The position numbers were made by a program, and so were the translations under genes. Below the pieces are notes generated by a model, which saw only the letters and a program-made list of their open reading frames with translations, had not been told where the DNA came from and did no database searches. From Actinocatenispora comari (lineage in GTDB: Bacteria; Actinomycetota; Actinomycetes; Mycobacteriales; Micromonosporaceae), in the NCBI RefSeq assembly GCF_017312725.1, contig NZ_BOPO01000063.1:26662-90661 (forward strand): a DNA stretch of 64,000 nt, read 5' to 3'. Shown piece after piece: positions 8,883-17,344 of the stretch (position 1 is the first letter of the stretch; each line of letters starts with the position of its first letter).

Positions 8883-9677
8883 TCAGACTTTTTCGGCGAC
8901 CACGACCAGGTCCAGCGCGCCGTCGAGGTCCGATGTGGACAGTACGAAGTCGGCCGCGGTCACCGCGTCGACCAACGCGGCGAGCCCGGCCGGCCAGTCC
9001 GCGGCCGGCGTCGCGAGCTGCGCCTCGACCAGGCCCGCGCCGTACCGCCGGCGGCAGCGCTCGTCCAGCTCGGCGAGTCGGGCGCCGGCGTGCAGCCCGT
9101 ACGTCGTCGCGCCCGGCAGTACCGCGGCGACCAGCGCGGCGAGCTCGGCGGCGGACAGTTCGCGGGAGTGGTAGATGTTGCGCGGCCGGTCGGTGGCCGG
9201 GTCGTACCCGGGGGAGAAGGTGAGCCGGTTCGGGGTGCTGAGCACCAGGGTGCCGCCCGGCGCGAGCACCCGGGCGCACTCGGCCAGGTGCGCCGGCTGG
9301 TCCCACAGGTGCTCGATCAGCTGCATGCTGACCACCGCCGCCACCGCACCGGTACGCACCGGCAGCGCCACCGCGTTGCCCCGGGCCACCGGAACCGCGG
9401 GGTAGCGCCGGCGCACGTGCGCGAGCGTGGCCGCGTCGTAGTCCAGCCCGAGCACCCGCCGCCGTGCACCGCTCGCCCCGTCACCCGCGGTGGTGCCGGC
9501 GGTGAGCAGGTCCGCGCCGTAGCCCTCGCCGACGCCGATCTCCAGCACCCGGCCGGCCGGCAGCAGCGGCTCGACCACCCGGTAGGCGGCCTCGTGCCGG
9601 CGGAACCAGTAGTTCTCCACCGGCAGGTCGGGGACGGTGCGCTCGCCGGTCAGCGGCAGCGCGGGGAGGGTCGGCAT
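8883..9677 (-). CDS. SAM-dependent methyltransferase (Rv3030-like)
   Basis: 264 aa. The N-terminus LTGERTVPDLPVENYWFRRH is the family hallmark I recall from mycobacterial Rv3030, assigned to O-methylation of methylglucose lipopolysaccharide. SAM-binding motif I is VLEIGVGEGYGADLL, the acidic end of strand 2 is GLDYD, and motif post-I/IV is VVSMQLIEHLWDQ, followed by LAPGGTLVLSTPN. It heads the minus-strand run with the DUF885 and GT4 genes and diverges from etfB. The identification rests on remembered similarity and gene order, so the exact methylation site is uncertain. Confidence 0.85.
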   Translation of the reverse strand: MPTLPALPLTGERTVPDLPVENYWFRRHEAAYRVVEPLLPAGRVLEIGVGEGYGADLLTAGTTAGDGASGARRRVLGLDYDAATLAHVRRRYPAVPVARGNAVALPVRTGAVAAVVSMQLIEHLWDQPAHLAECARVLAPGGTLVLSTPNRLTFSPGYDPATDRPRNIYHSRELSAAELAALVAAVLPGATTYGLHAGARLAELDERCRRRYGAGLVEAQLATPAADWPAGLAALVDAVTAADFVLSTSDLDGALDLVVVAEKV

Positions 9678-9809
9678 GCCCGCACCCTAGAGGTCCGGGC
9701 CGGGCCGGCCCCGGGCCGGTACGGCTGTGAGATGTATCGCGGTGGTCGCCGCGCGCGGCTGGCTACCCGCTAGTAACATTGCTCGGGAAGGATCCGCCGG
9801 CCGGCAGAC

Positions 9810-9840
9810 TATGTTGGCTGCGTGCGACCGGTCACCGGTC
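9810..9840 (+). promoter_or_regulatory. Putative etfB promoter and 15-bp perfect palindrome
   Basis: TATGTT at 9810-9815 is a plausible -10 without a good -35. Ten bases later lies GACCGGT-C-ACCGGTC (9826-9840), a perfect 15-bp palindrome about 47 nt before the etfB start. The position, just after the presumed transcription start, fits a repressor operator. The rest of the 209-bp gap between the divergent methyltransferase and etfB shows no gene. Confidence 0.5.
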
Positions 9841-9886
9841 GTGGTCTCGTGACAATGCTCGGGTTAGCAGGAGGTCTGCGGCAACG

Positions 9887-10666
9887 ATGAACATCGTCGT
9901 CCTGGTCAAGCAGGTACCGGACTCCGGTGCCGAGCGCACGCTGAAGTCCGATGACTGGACGGTCGACCGCGCGTCGGCCAGCAACGTCATCAACGAGATG
10001 GACGAGTACGCCATCGAGGAGGCGCTGCGCATCACCGAGGCGCAGGGCGGCGAGGTCACCCTGCTGACCGTCGGCCCCGACCGCGCCACCGAGTCGATCC
10101 GCAAGGCCCTGTCGATGGGCCCGAACGGGGCCGTGCACGTCGTCGACGACGCGATTGCCGGCTCCGACGCGGTGCAGACCTCCGCGGTCATCGCCGCCGC
10201 GCTCGGCACCCTGGAGTGGGACCTGGTCCTCGCCGGCGCCGAGGCCACCGACGGCCGGGTGCAGGTCATCCCGCACATGATCGCCGAGCGGCTCGGCGTC
10301 CCGGCGCTCACCGGCGCCCGCAAGCTCACCGTGGACGGCGACACCCGGACCATCGAGCGCCAGACCGACGAGGGGTACGAGGTCGTGGCGGCCACCGGCA
10401 AGGCGATCGTCAGCGTCTGGGACACCATCAACGAGCCGCGGTACCCGTCGTTCAAGGGCATCATGGCGGCCAAGAAGAAGCCGGTGAAGACGCTGTCGCT
10501 GGCCGACCTGGGCATCGAGCCCACCGCGGTGGGTGGTGCGAACGCGCACACCACGGTGCTGTCGGCGCAGCCCCGGCCGGCCCGGCAGGCCGGTACCCGG
10601 GTGCCCGACGAGGGCGAGGGCGGCGTCGCGCTGGTCGAGTTCCTGGCCACCGAGAAGTTCGTCTAA
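9887..10666 (+). CDS. etfB: Electron transfer flavoprotein beta subunit
   Basis: 259 aa starting MNIVVLVKQVPDSG at ATG 9887, with GGAGG at 9870-9874, 12 nt upstream; upstream in-frame starts would add a non-conserved leader. The AMP-binding segment AGAEATDGRVQVIPHMIAERLG and the family feature YPSFKGIMAAKKKP are present. EtfB pairs with EtfA to carry electrons from acyl-CoA and other dehydrogenases to the quinone pool through ETF-quinone oxidoreductase. Normally etfA follows directly; here a separate gene is lodged between them. Confidence 0.96.
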   Translation: MNIVVLVKQVPDSGAERTLKSDDWTVDRASASNVINEMDEYAIEEALRITEAQGGEVTLLTVGPDRATESIRKALSMGPNGAVHVVDDAIAGSDAVQTSAVIAAALGTLEWDLVLAGAEATDGRVQVIPHMIAERLGVPALTGARKLTVDGDTRTIERQTDEGYEVVAATGKAIVSVWDTINEPRYPSFKGIMAAKKKPVKTLSLADLGIEPTAVGGANAHTTVLSAQPRPARQAGTRVPDEGEGGVALVEFLATEKFV

Positions 10667-10677
10667 GTTACTCGGTC

Positions 10678-11241
10678 ATGACCTACCCTTCCCAGCCCGG
10701 CCCGGTGCCGGCGGCGCAGCCGTCCGGACCCGGTTCGCCTGTGCCCCAACAGTTCCCGCCGCAGCAGCCGCCGGGCCAGTACCCACCGCCGGCCGGTGGA
10801 CCGCAGCCCCCGGCCGCGCAGTACGCGCCCGGCCCGCCGCCCCAGTACGCGCCGCCCCAGTCCGGGTCGCCGCAGTACGGGCAGCCCCAGTACGGGCAGT
10901 CCCAGTACGGGCAGTCCCAGTACGGGCAGTCCCAGTACGGGCAGCCGGGTCCGGCGCCGCAGGGCTACGGGCCGGGCGCGGGGCAGCAGGGATACGGGCA
11001 GCCGGGCGCGGCGCTGACGGCGACGTTCGTCAAGCACACCGGGATGCTGCTGCTGTGGCAGCAGAACACGCGCCGCTACCAGGGCAGCTTCGAGCAGATC
11101 ACCGCGAAGTACAAGCAGGCGCAGCTGCACTGCCTGCTGGCCGGCTGGTGGTCGATCAGCTCGGTGATCTTCTTCAACTGGTTCGCGCTGGGCAAGAACA
11201 TGTACGAATACGGCAAGGTCAAGAAGGCCGCCGGGCGGTAG
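10678..11241 (+). CDS. Low-complexity Gln/Pro/Tyr-rich protein with C-terminal membrane segment
   Basis: 187 aa, starting 11 bp after etfB and ending 41 bp before etfA, so it is very probably in the same transcript. Residues 1-115 are disordered and rich in Pro, Gln, Gly and Tyr, including five QYGQ(S/P)P-type pentads. The last 70 residues look folded: TATFVKHTGMLLLWQQNTRRYQGSFEQITAKYK, then one hydrophobic helix (LLAGWWSISSVIFFNWFALG) and a basic tail. The ordered part resembles no family I can name. The tyrosine/glutamine-rich tract recalls proline-rich tails of actinobacterial membrane proteins. A link with electron transfer is suggested only by position. Confidence 0.8.
   Translation: MTYPSQPGPVPAAQPSGPGSPVPQQFPPQQPPGQYPPPAGGPQPPAAQYAPGPPPQYAPPQSGSPQYGQPQYGQSQYGQSQYGQSQYGQPGPAPQGYGPGAGQQGYGQPGAALTATFVKHTGMLLLWQQNTRRYQGSFEQITAKYKQAQLHCLLAGWWSISSVIFFNWFALGKNMYEYGKVKKAAGR
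10873..10947 (+). repeat. Five tandem 15-bp units inside coding sequence
   Basis: Units start at 10873, 10888, 10903, 10918 and 10933; the first 12 bases (CAGTACGGGCAG) are identical in all five and only the last three differ. They encode the QYGQ(S/P) pentads. Copy number should vary between strains because unit length preserves the frame. Confidence 0.9.
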
Positions 11242-11282
11242 CCGCCCGCACCGATTGACCGCGATCGCGGAGGCAAGGACAG

Positions 11283-12242
11283 ATGGCTGAGGTACTGGTC
11301 GTCGCGGACGGCACGGCGTCGGGCGGCGTGCGGAAGGCGACCCTGGAGGCGCTGACGCTGGCCCGCCGGCTCGGCGAACCCGCCGCGGTGGTGCTGGGTG
11401 CGCCCGGCACCGCCGACGCGCTCGCCGGCCCGCTCGCCGAGTACGGCGCGGTCAAGATCTACGCCGCCGAGAGCGACGAGATCGCCGGCCACCTGGTGGC
11501 GCCGAAGGCGGAGGTGCTGGCCCGGCTGGTCGGCGAGGTGTCGCCGGCGGCGGTGCTGCTGCCCTCCTCTCAGGAGGGCAAGGAGATCGCCGGGCGGCTG
11601 GCGGTCAAGCTGGACGCCGGGCTGCTCACCGATGTCTCCGACATCGCCGCCGACGGCACCGTCACCCAGGTGGTGTTCGCCGGCTCGACCATCGTCACCG
11701 CGAAGGCGAACGGCCTGCCGGTCGTCACGGTCCGGTCGAACTCGGTCTCCCCGGAGCCGGCCCCGGCCGCCGGTGAGCGGGTCAGCGTCGACGCCACGGT
11801 GTCCGACGCGGCGAAGGGCGCCACGGTGCTGGAGCGGGTCGCCGAGCAGAAGGGCTCCCGGCCGGAGCTGACCGAGGCAGGGGTGGTCGTCTCCGGTGGG
11901 CGCGGTGTCGCCAGCGCCGAGAACTTCGCCCTGATCGAGGAGCTGGCCGACCTGCTCGGCGGCGCGGTCGGCGCGTCCCGGGCCGCGGTCGACTCCGGCT
12001 TCTACCCGCACCAGTTCCAGGTCGGCCAGACCGGCAAGACCGTCTCGCCGCAGCTGTACCTGGCGATCGGCATCTCCGGCGCGATCCAGCACCGGGCCGG
12101 CATGCAGACCTCGAAGACCATCGTCGCGATCAACAAGGACGACGAGGCGCCGATCTTCGAACTGGCCGACTACGGCATCGTGGGCGACCTGTTCAAGGTC
12201 GTCCCGCAGGCGGTCGAGCAGATCCGCAAGCGCCAGGGCTGA
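11283..12242 (+). CDS. etfA: Electron transfer flavoprotein alpha subunit
   Basis: 319 aa, beginning [20 protein letters not shown] at 11269-11273 and AAGGA closer in can both serve the ATG. The C-terminal FAD domain is complete: [40 protein letters not shown], then [24 protein letters not shown] and the terminal [30 protein letters not shown]. It is the FAD-binding partner of EtfB. A strong hairpin follows 18 bp after the stop and ends the etf transcript. Confidence 0.97.
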   Translation: MAEVLVVADGTASGGVRKATLEALTLARRLGEPAAVVLGAPGTADALAGPLAEYGAVKIYAAESDEIAGHLVAPKAEVLARLVGEVSPAAVLLPSSQEGKEIAGRLAVKLDAGLLTDVSDIAADGTVTQVVFAGSTIVTAKANGLPVVTVRSNSVSPEPAPAAGERVSVDATVSDAAKGATVLERVAEQKGSRPELTEAGVVVSGGRGVASAENFALIEELADLLGGAVGASRAAVDSGFYPHQFQVGQTGKTVSPQLYLAIGISGAIQHRAGMQTSKTIVAINKDDEAPIFELADYGIVGDLFKVVPQAVEQIRKRQG

Positions 12243-12260
12243 CCCGGCGCCGATCCGAGC

Positions 12261-12296
12261 CGAAGCGGTACGTCGCAGTGGCGGCGTACCGCTTCG
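12261..12296. terminator. Perfect 12-bp hairpin after etfA
   Basis: Arms 12261-12272 (CGAAGCGGTACG) and 12285-12296 are exact reverse complements around a 12-nt loop. In the remaining 250 bp before bioY I see no gene and no convincing biotin-repressor box. Confidence 0.8.
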
Positions 12297-12546
12297 TGCC
12301 GTCCACCCGAATCCCGGCCGCGGCTGGCCGGCCCGCCCCGGACCGGGGCCGGCGCGGCACAGGGTCTGCGGTGACGATCTGTCGTACCGGGGGCTTGACA
12401 ATCCTGCGCATCCCGGCAACGCCCGGCGTGCCGCCCGCGCGCGGTGCCGGGAGAGCCGGTACCCGGCGGGAAAGCCGACAGGTACGGCGATCGCGGTGTC
12501 CTAGGCTGTTCGCGGTTGACTTCACGTGCACCCCCTGGAGGAAGTT

Positions 12547-13134
12547 GTGTCCACTAGCCCGGTCGTGCTGCGTCGGCAGGTGCTCGCCGACCTGATCCCC
12601 GGTTCCGTCGCCCGCAACGCGCTGCTGGTCGCCGGCGGTGCCGCGCTGACCGGGCTGGCCGCCCAGCTGTCGGTGCCGATCGAGCCGCTGTCCCCGGTGC
12701 CGGTGACCGGCCAGACCTTCGCGGTACTGCTGGTCGCGGCGGCGCTGGGCCCGTGGCGGGCGCTCGCCTCGATGGCGCTGTACCTCGCGGTCGGGATGGC
12801 GGGCGTGCCGTGGTTCGCCGGCGGCACCTCCGGCGCGGGCGGTGCGTCGTTCGGCTACATCCTGGGCTATCTCGCGGCCGGGCTGCTGGTGGGCGAGCTG
12901 GCCCGCCGCGCCGGTGACCGGACCCCGCTGCGCACCGTCGGCACGATGCTGCTGGGCAACGCGGTGATCTACGCGTTCGGGGTGTCCTGGCTGGTCGGCA
13001 TCGTCGGCATGACGGTGCCCGCGGCGCTGGTCGCCGGCGTGCTGCCGTTCCTGATCGGCGACGCGATCAAGGTCGCGCTGGCGGCCGGGGTGCTGCCCGG
13101 GGCCTGGGCGCTGGTGCGCCGTTTCGGCAAGTGA
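12547..13134 (+). CDS. bioY: Biotin transporter S component BioY
   Basis: 195 aa from GTG 12547, preceded by GGAGG at 12537-12541. The protein is almost entirely membrane-embedded (six helices). It carries the BioY hallmarks VPIEPLSPVPVTGQTFAVLL and MALYLAVGMAGVPWFAGG...GASFGYILGYLAAG. BioY binds biotin alone or joins BioM/BioN (EcfA/T) in an ECF transporter; no energising genes are present, so it either works alone or uses a shared module encoded elsewhere. The stop overlaps the next GTG (GTGA). Confidence 0.95.
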   Translation: MSTSPVVLRRQVLADLIPGSVARNALLVAGGAALTGLAAQLSVPIEPLSPVPVTGQTFAVLLVAAALGPWRALASMALYLAVGMAGVPWFAGGTSGAGGASFGYILGYLAAGLLVGELARRAGDRTPLRTVGTMLLGNAVIYAFGVSWLVGIVGMTVPAALVAGVLPFLIGDAIKVALAAGVLPGAWALVRRFGK

Positions 13135-13805
13135 CCGACGCTCCGGTCGAGGGCGTGCCCGTACCCGGTGCGGGCACGCCGGTCGACCTCGACGTGGACA
13201 ACTGGGACCCGTGGACGCCCGAGCAGCTCGCGCAGCGGCTGGCCGGCGTCGACGCCCCGTGGTGGGTGTGCGGCGGCTGGGCGATCGAGCTGTTCCACCG
13301 CGACGCCGGTACCGGCCCGCTGCGCGACCACGAGGACCTCGAGTTCGGCATCTGCCGGCCGGACTTCCCGGCGTTCCGGGCCGCGCTGCTCGCCGGCGGC
13401 GGGCTCACCCAGTACGCGGCCGGGAACGGGAAGCTGTGGCCGCTGCCGGCCCACGAGCTGCCGCCGCCGCAGATCACCCAGGTGTGGACCGCGACCGCGG
13501 CCGACGACGTGTTCCGTACCGACCTGTTCCTCGATCCGGGCAGTCGCGATCAGTGGGTGTGCAAGCGGGACGATCGGCTCGTCCGGCCGCTCGCCGACAC
13601 GATCGCGCGGTCCGCGTCCGGCGTGCCGTACCAGCGGCCCGAGGTGGTGCTGCTGATGAAGGCCAAGCACGCCCGGGACAAGGACGTGGCCGACCTCACC
13701 GCCACCCTGCCGCTGCTGTCGCCGGCGCAGCGCGACTGGCTGGCCGGCGCGCTGCGGCGCCTCCACCCCGGCCACGCCTGGATCGACCGCGTCGCGGCAG
13801 CCTGA
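13131..13805 (+). CDS. Nucleotidyltransferase-fold protein (aminoglycoside adenylyltransferase-like)
   Basis: 224 aa, starting at a GTG that overlaps the bioY stop by 4 nt. The segment WWVCGGWAIELFHRDAGTGPLRDHEDLEFGI matches the GGWA...H(D/E)D(I/L)(D/E) core of the ANT(2'')-type nucleotidyltransferase fold. Where ANT(2'') has D-x-D, this protein has D-L-E, so the second metal ligand is Glu. A C-terminal helix region (PEVVLLMKAKHARDKDVADL) is also typical. Such proteins are common in actinobacterial genomes, and antibiotic resistance should not be assumed. Coupling to bioY looks positional only. Confidence 0.75.
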   Translation: MTDAPVEGVPVPGAGTPVDLDVDNWDPWTPEQLAQRLAGVDAPWWVCGGWAIELFHRDAGTGPLRDHEDLEFGICRPDFPAFRAALLAGGGLTQYAAGNGKLWPLPAHELPPPQITQVWTATAADDVFRTDLFLDPGSRDQWVCKRDDRLVRPLADTIARSASGVPYQRPEVVLLMKAKHARDKDVADLTATLPLLSPAQRDWLAGALRRLHPGHAWIDRVAAA

Positions 13806-13859
13806 CGCCCGGTTTCCCGGTACCGTCGAGCCACGGTGAACAGAACTGGGGTGGATGCG

Positions 13860-14090
13860 GTGAACGACAAGGACGTACTGGGGCAGATCCACGACCTGGT
13901 GGCCGAGGAGCACCGGCTGCGCGACGCCGGCGGCAGCGACGAGGAGCGGGCCCGGCTGGCCGCCGTCGAGCAGCAGCTCGACCAGTGCTGGGACCTGCTG
14001 CGCCGCCGCCGGGCCCGGGAGGACGCCGGCCAGGACCCGACCGCGGAGCGGGTGCGGCCCAGCTCCGAGGTCGAGTCCTACCTGCAATAG
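13860..14090 (+). CDS. DUF2630 family small protein
   Basis: 76 aa from GTG 13860 with GGGGTGG 5-6 nt upstream; the in-frame GTG at 13836 has no ribosome site and would add eight non-conserved residues. The sequence NDKDVLGQIHDLVAEEHRLRDAG...EERARLAAVEQQLDQCWDLLRRRRARED is the whole DUF2630 pattern, an amphipathic helical hairpin ending in a short tail (VESYLQ). The family is small, cytoplasmic, widespread in actinobacteria and of unknown role. Confidence 0.85.
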   Translation: MNDKDVLGQIHDLVAEEHRLRDAGGSDEERARLAAVEQQLDQCWDLLRRRRAREDAGQDPTAERVRPSSEVESYLQ

Positions 14091-14122
14091 GCGGGCCCGG
14101 CCCGGGCCAATAAGCTGGGCGC

Positions 14123-15298
14123 ATGGCGTATCTGGACCATGCGGCCACCACGCCGGTGCTGCCGGCGGCGCTGGACGCGTACGTGCGGGCCGCCGGTCGG
14201 TTCGGCAACGCCTCCTCGCTGCACGCCTCCGGCCGCGCCGCCCGCCGGGTGGTCGAGGAGTCGCGCGAGCAGATCGCCGAGCGGCTCGGTGCCCGACCCA
14301 GCGAGGTGGTGTTCACCTCCGGCGGCACCGAGAGCGACAACCTGGCGGTGAAGGGCATCACCTGGTCGAGGCGCGCCGCCGACCCTGCCCGGGACGTCCT
14401 GCTGGTCGGCGCGGCGGAACACCACGCGGTGCTGGACGCGGCGCACTTCCTGGCCGACCACCAGGGCGTCACGGTGGTCCCGGTGCCGGTCGACGCGGCC
14501 GGCCGGGTGACACCGGACGCGCTCGCCGCGGTGCTCGCCGCGCACCGCGACCGGGCCGCACTGGTCAGCACCATGTGGGCGAACAACGAGGTCGGCACCG
14601 TCACGCCGATCGCCGAGCTGGCCGCCGTCGCCGCCGAGGCCGGGGTGCCGCTGCACACCGACGCGGTGCAGGCGCTCGGCGCGGTCCCGGTCGACTTCGG
14701 CGCCTCCGGTGCCGCGGCGATGACCGTCACCGGGCACAAGATCGGTGGACCGGTCGGCGTCGGCGCGCTGCTGCTGCGTACCGACGTGGCGTGCACGCCG
14801 GTGCTGCACGGCGGCGGCCAGGAACGCGACGTGCGGTCCGGCACCCTCGACGTGGCCGGCGTGGCCGCTCTCGCCACCGCCGTCGACGACGCCGTGTCCC
14901 GGCAGCAGGACGAGGCGCGGCGGCTCGCCGCGCTGCGCGACGACCTGGTCGCCCGGGTCCGAGCCGCGGTGCCGGACGCGGTGCTCAACGGCGACCCGGT
15001 CGACCGGCTGCCCGGCAACGCGCACTTCTCGTTCCCCGGCTGCGAGGGCGACGCGCTGCTGATGCTGCTGGACGCGGCCGGCGTCGAGTGCTCCACCGGC
15101 TCGGCCTGCTCGGCCGGGGTGGCGCAGCCGAGCCACGTGCTGCTCGCGATGGGCGCCGACGGCGACCGGGCGCGCAGCTCGCTGCGGTTCTCGCTGGGCC
15201 ACACCTCGACCGCCGCCGACGTGACCGCGCTGCTCGACGCGCTGCCGGCCGCGGTGGACCGGGCCCGCCGCGCCACCGCGGTCTCCCGCCGCCGCTGA
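14123..15298 (+). CDS. Cysteine desulfurase (IscS/NifS class)
   Basis: 391 aa starting [12 protein letters not shown]. The PLP lysine is in [10 protein letters not shown] (K206), the cofactor-stacking His in [10 protein letters not shown], and the persulfide cysteine in [11 protein letters not shown] (C329), on the long mobile loop of class I enzymes. It releases sulfur from cysteine as enzyme-bound persulfide. The mnmA gene 0.9 kb downstream, with only two small genes between them, suggests that its main client is tRNA 2-thiouridylation, as in the Rv3025c/Rv3024c pair. Confidence 0.95.
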   Translation: MAYLDHAATTPVLPAALDAYVRAAGRFGNASSLHASGRAARRVVEESREQIAERLGARPSEVVFTSGGTESDNLAVKGITWSRRAADPARDVLLVGAAEHHAVLDAAHFLADHQGVTVVPVPVDAAGRVTPDALAAVLAAHRDRAALVSTMWANNEVGTVTPIAELAAVAAEAGVPLHTDAVQALGAVPVDFGASGAAAMTVTGHKIGGPVGVGALLLRTDVACTPVLHGGGQERDVRSGTLDVAGVAALATAVDDAVSRQQDEARRLAALRDDLVARVRAAVPDAVLNGDPVDRLPGNAHFSFPGCEGDALLMLLDAAGVECSTGSACSAGVAQPSHVLLAMGADGDRARSSLRFSLGHTSTAADVTALLDALPAAVDRARRATAVSRRR

Positions 15299-15322
15299 GC
15301 CTCGCCCGGGATCGGAGCGCGG

Positions 15323-15688
15323 TCAGCGCGTCCGGCCGGCCGGTCCGCGCCCGGCCGGGCCGCTCGGCTGGTCGTCCGGTTCGGGCGGTGCGGTGCCGGC
15401 GCGCAGCAGCCGCCGGATCGTCTGTACCGCGACGACGATCAGCAGCACCGCGCCGACCACGCCGGCGATGCCGGTGGCGAGGAATCCCGGTCCGTGCAGC
15501 GGGATGCGCCGGATCCCGTTCGGCGTGTGCAGCTCGCACGCGCCGTCGTTGATGCTGGCCGGGAAGACGCCGTTCTCGAGGCAGTCGTACGCGGTCTTCG
15601 CCTCGTGCGCGCCCCACGCCAGCAACCCGAAACTCGCCACGCACAGCGCCGCCAGCACCAGCACCGGCCACCACGAAAGCCGCTTCAT
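15323..15688 (-). CDS. Small membrane protein with two transmembrane helices
   Basis: 121 aa from ATG 15688, with a GAGGA site 9 nt upstream; ATG 15697 has no room for one. Helix 1 (WWPVLVLAALCVASFGLLAWG) and helix 2 (GFLATGIAGVVGAVLLIVVAVQTI) flank a 45-residue loop with two Cys (YDCLENG, GACELH), probably exported and disulfide-bonded. The C-terminal tail is Pro/Gly/Arg-rich. It is antisense to its neighbours, between the cysteine desulfurase and YbjQ genes. No family recognised. Confidence 0.65.
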   Translation of the reverse strand: MKRLSWWPVLVLAALCVASFGLLAWGAHEAKTAYDCLENGVFPASINDGACELHTPNGIRRIPLHGPGFLATGIAGVVGAVLLIVVAVQTIRRLLRAGTAPPEPDDQPSGPAGRGPAGRTR

Positions 15689-15766
15689 CGCACCCATCCT
15701 CGCATCGCGGCCGCACGGGCGCCGGGCGGAGCCGGCCGGTTGCCCGGGTCGGCCACCATCGCGGCC

Positions 15767-16177
15767 ATGCTGATCGTCACCACCAACGACATCCCGGGGT
15801 ACCGGATCAGGCTGGTACTGGGCGAGGCGTTCGGGATCACCGTCCGGTCGCTCGGCTTCGGCGGCGGGTTCTCCTCGCTCGGCGGCGGGGAGGTGTCCGC
15901 GGCGACCAGGCTGGTGATCCAGTGCCGCAACGAGGCGATGGGCCGGCTGGTCGCCGAGGCGTGGAACCGGGGCGCCAACGCGATCGTCGGGATGCGGTTC
16001 GACACCGGCGCGCTGACCGCCGGCGTCAACGAGGTGTGTGCGTACGGCACGGCGGTTTGGGTGGATCCGGTGACCGACGACGCGCAGGCGCAGTACGCGC
16101 AGTTGGTCGCGGCCGGGCGGATCCCGCAGGTACGGCCGGTCGAACCACCGCTGCCCGGCCATCCGGCGGCGCGTTAG
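15767..16177 (+). CDS. YbjQ/UPF0145 (DUF74) family protein
   Basis: 136 aa starting [14 protein letters not shown], with the glycine-rich [21 protein letters not shown] segment and [16 protein letters not shown], the pattern of the YbjQ family (pentameric 'heavy-metal-binding' fold, role not established). The last 30 residues are a polar extension. It lies in the same direction as mnmA, 52 bp upstream, and may share its transcript. Confidence 0.88.
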   Translation: MLIVTTNDIPGYRIRLVLGEAFGITVRSLGFGGGFSSLGGGEVSAATRLVIQCRNEAMGRLVAEAWNRGANAIVGMRFDTGALTAGVNEVCAYGTAVWVDPVTDDAQAQYAQLVAAGRIPQVRPVEPPLPGHPAAR

Positions 16178-16229
16178 GCTCGCCGTTGCGGATCGACGGC
16201 GGTCCACGCGGTGCTGGGGGATGTGGGTC

Positions 16230-17303
16230 ATGAGGGTGTTGGCGGCGATGTCGGGCGGGGTCGACTCGGCGGTGGCGGCCGCGCGCGCGGTCGACGCCGG
16301 GCACGACGTGACCGGCGTGCACCTGGCGCTGTCGGCGAACCCGCAGGCCTACCGCACCGGCGCCCGCGGCTGCTGCACCCTGGAGGACTCCCGGGACGCG
16401 CGCCGCGCCGCCGACGTGCTGGGCATCCCGTTCTACGTGTGGGACATGGCCGAGGAGTTCCGCGAGGACGTGGTCGCCGACTTCCTCGCCGAGTACGCGG
16501 CCGGTCGCACCCCGAACCCGTGCCTGCGCTGCAACGAGAAGATCAAGTTCGCCGCGGTGCTGGACCGGGCCCGCGCGCTGGGCTTCGACGCCGTGGTCAC
16601 CGGCCACCACGCCCGGCTGGCGGACGGGGTGCTGCGCCGCTCGGTCGACCAGGCCAAGGACCAGTCGTACGTGCTGGCCGTGCTGCGGCCCGACCAGCTG
16701 GCCGGCGCGGTCTTCCCGCTCGGCGACTCGACCAAGGCGCAGGTACGGGCCGAGGCGGCGCGGCGCGGTCTCGCCGTCGCCGACAAGCCGGACAGCCACG
16801 ACATCTGCTTCATCGCCGACGGCGACACCCGCGGCTTCCTGCACCGCGAGCTGGGCAGCGCGCCGGGCGACATCGTCGACGCGGACACCGGCGAGGTGCT
16901 CGGCAGCCACGACGGGGCGTACGCGTACACGGTGGGGCAGCGGCGCGGGCTCAACCTGACCCGCCCGGCGCCCGACGGAGCGCCCCGGTACGTGCTGTCC
17001 ATCACGCCGGTGCAGAACACGGTGACGGTGGGCCGGCGCGAGGCGCTCGCCGTCGACACCGTCACCGCGGAGCGTCCGGTGTGGACGGTGCCGCCGCCGG
17101 CCAGCCCGTTCGACTGCCAGGTGCAACTGCGCGCGCACGGCGAGGTGTACGACGCGAGGGTGACGCACGACGCCGCCGGGCTCACCGCGACGCTGCGGGC
17201 GCCGGCCAGCGGGGTCGCGCCGGGCCAGGCGATCGTGGTGTACCGCCGCGACCCGGCCGGCGACGTGGTGCTCGGCTCGGCGACGATCGCCGCCGCCGCC
17301 TGA
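16230..17303 (+). CDS. mnmA: tRNA-specific 2-thiouridylase MnmA
   Basis: 357 aa; ATG 16230 gives the family start [15 protein letters not shown]. The PP-loop SGGVDS, the first catalytic Cys in TPNPCLRCN (C98) and the second in [10 protein letters not shown] (C193) are all present, as is the VTGHHAR loop. The enzyme activates uridine 34 of Lys, Glu and Gln tRNAs with ATP and inserts sulfur from a persulfide relay that starts at a cysteine desulfurase, here probably the gene 0.9 kb upstream. Confidence 0.96.
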   Translation: MRVLAAMSGGVDSAVAAARAVDAGHDVTGVHLALSANPQAYRTGARGCCTLEDSRDARRAADVLGIPFYVWDMAEEFREDVVADFLAEYAAGRTPNPCLRCNEKIKFAAVLDRARALGFDAVVTGHHARLADGVLRRSVDQAKDQSYVLAVLRPDQLAGAVFPLGDSTKAQVRAEAARRGLAVADKPDSHDICFIADGDTRGFLHRELGSAPGDIVDADTGEVLGSHDGAYAYTVGQRRGLNLTRPAPDGAPRYVLSITPVQNTVTVGRREALAVDTVTAERPVWTVPPPASPFDCQVQLRAHGEVYDARVTHDAAGLTATLRAPASGVAPGQAIVVYRRDPAGDVVLGSATIAAAA

Positions 17304-17344
17304 TCCACGCCGGCCCGGCCCCGACGACCGCTGCCGCGTCGCGG

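Noticed and set aside
10873..10947. Tandem repeats considered as CRISPR
   Set aside because: Units are contiguous 15-mers with no spacers and encode a protein repeat. The arrays at 41948, 56840 and 62936 fail for the same reason. No cas gene is present.
12297..12546. Biotin-responsive element or riboswitch before bioY
   Set aside because: No BioQ-like TGAAC-N3-GTTCA or BirA-type palindrome and no convincing structured leader was found.
13131..13805. Aminoglycoside resistance gene
   Set aside because: Only the fold core matches and one metal ligand is changed; a resistance claim would go beyond the sequence.
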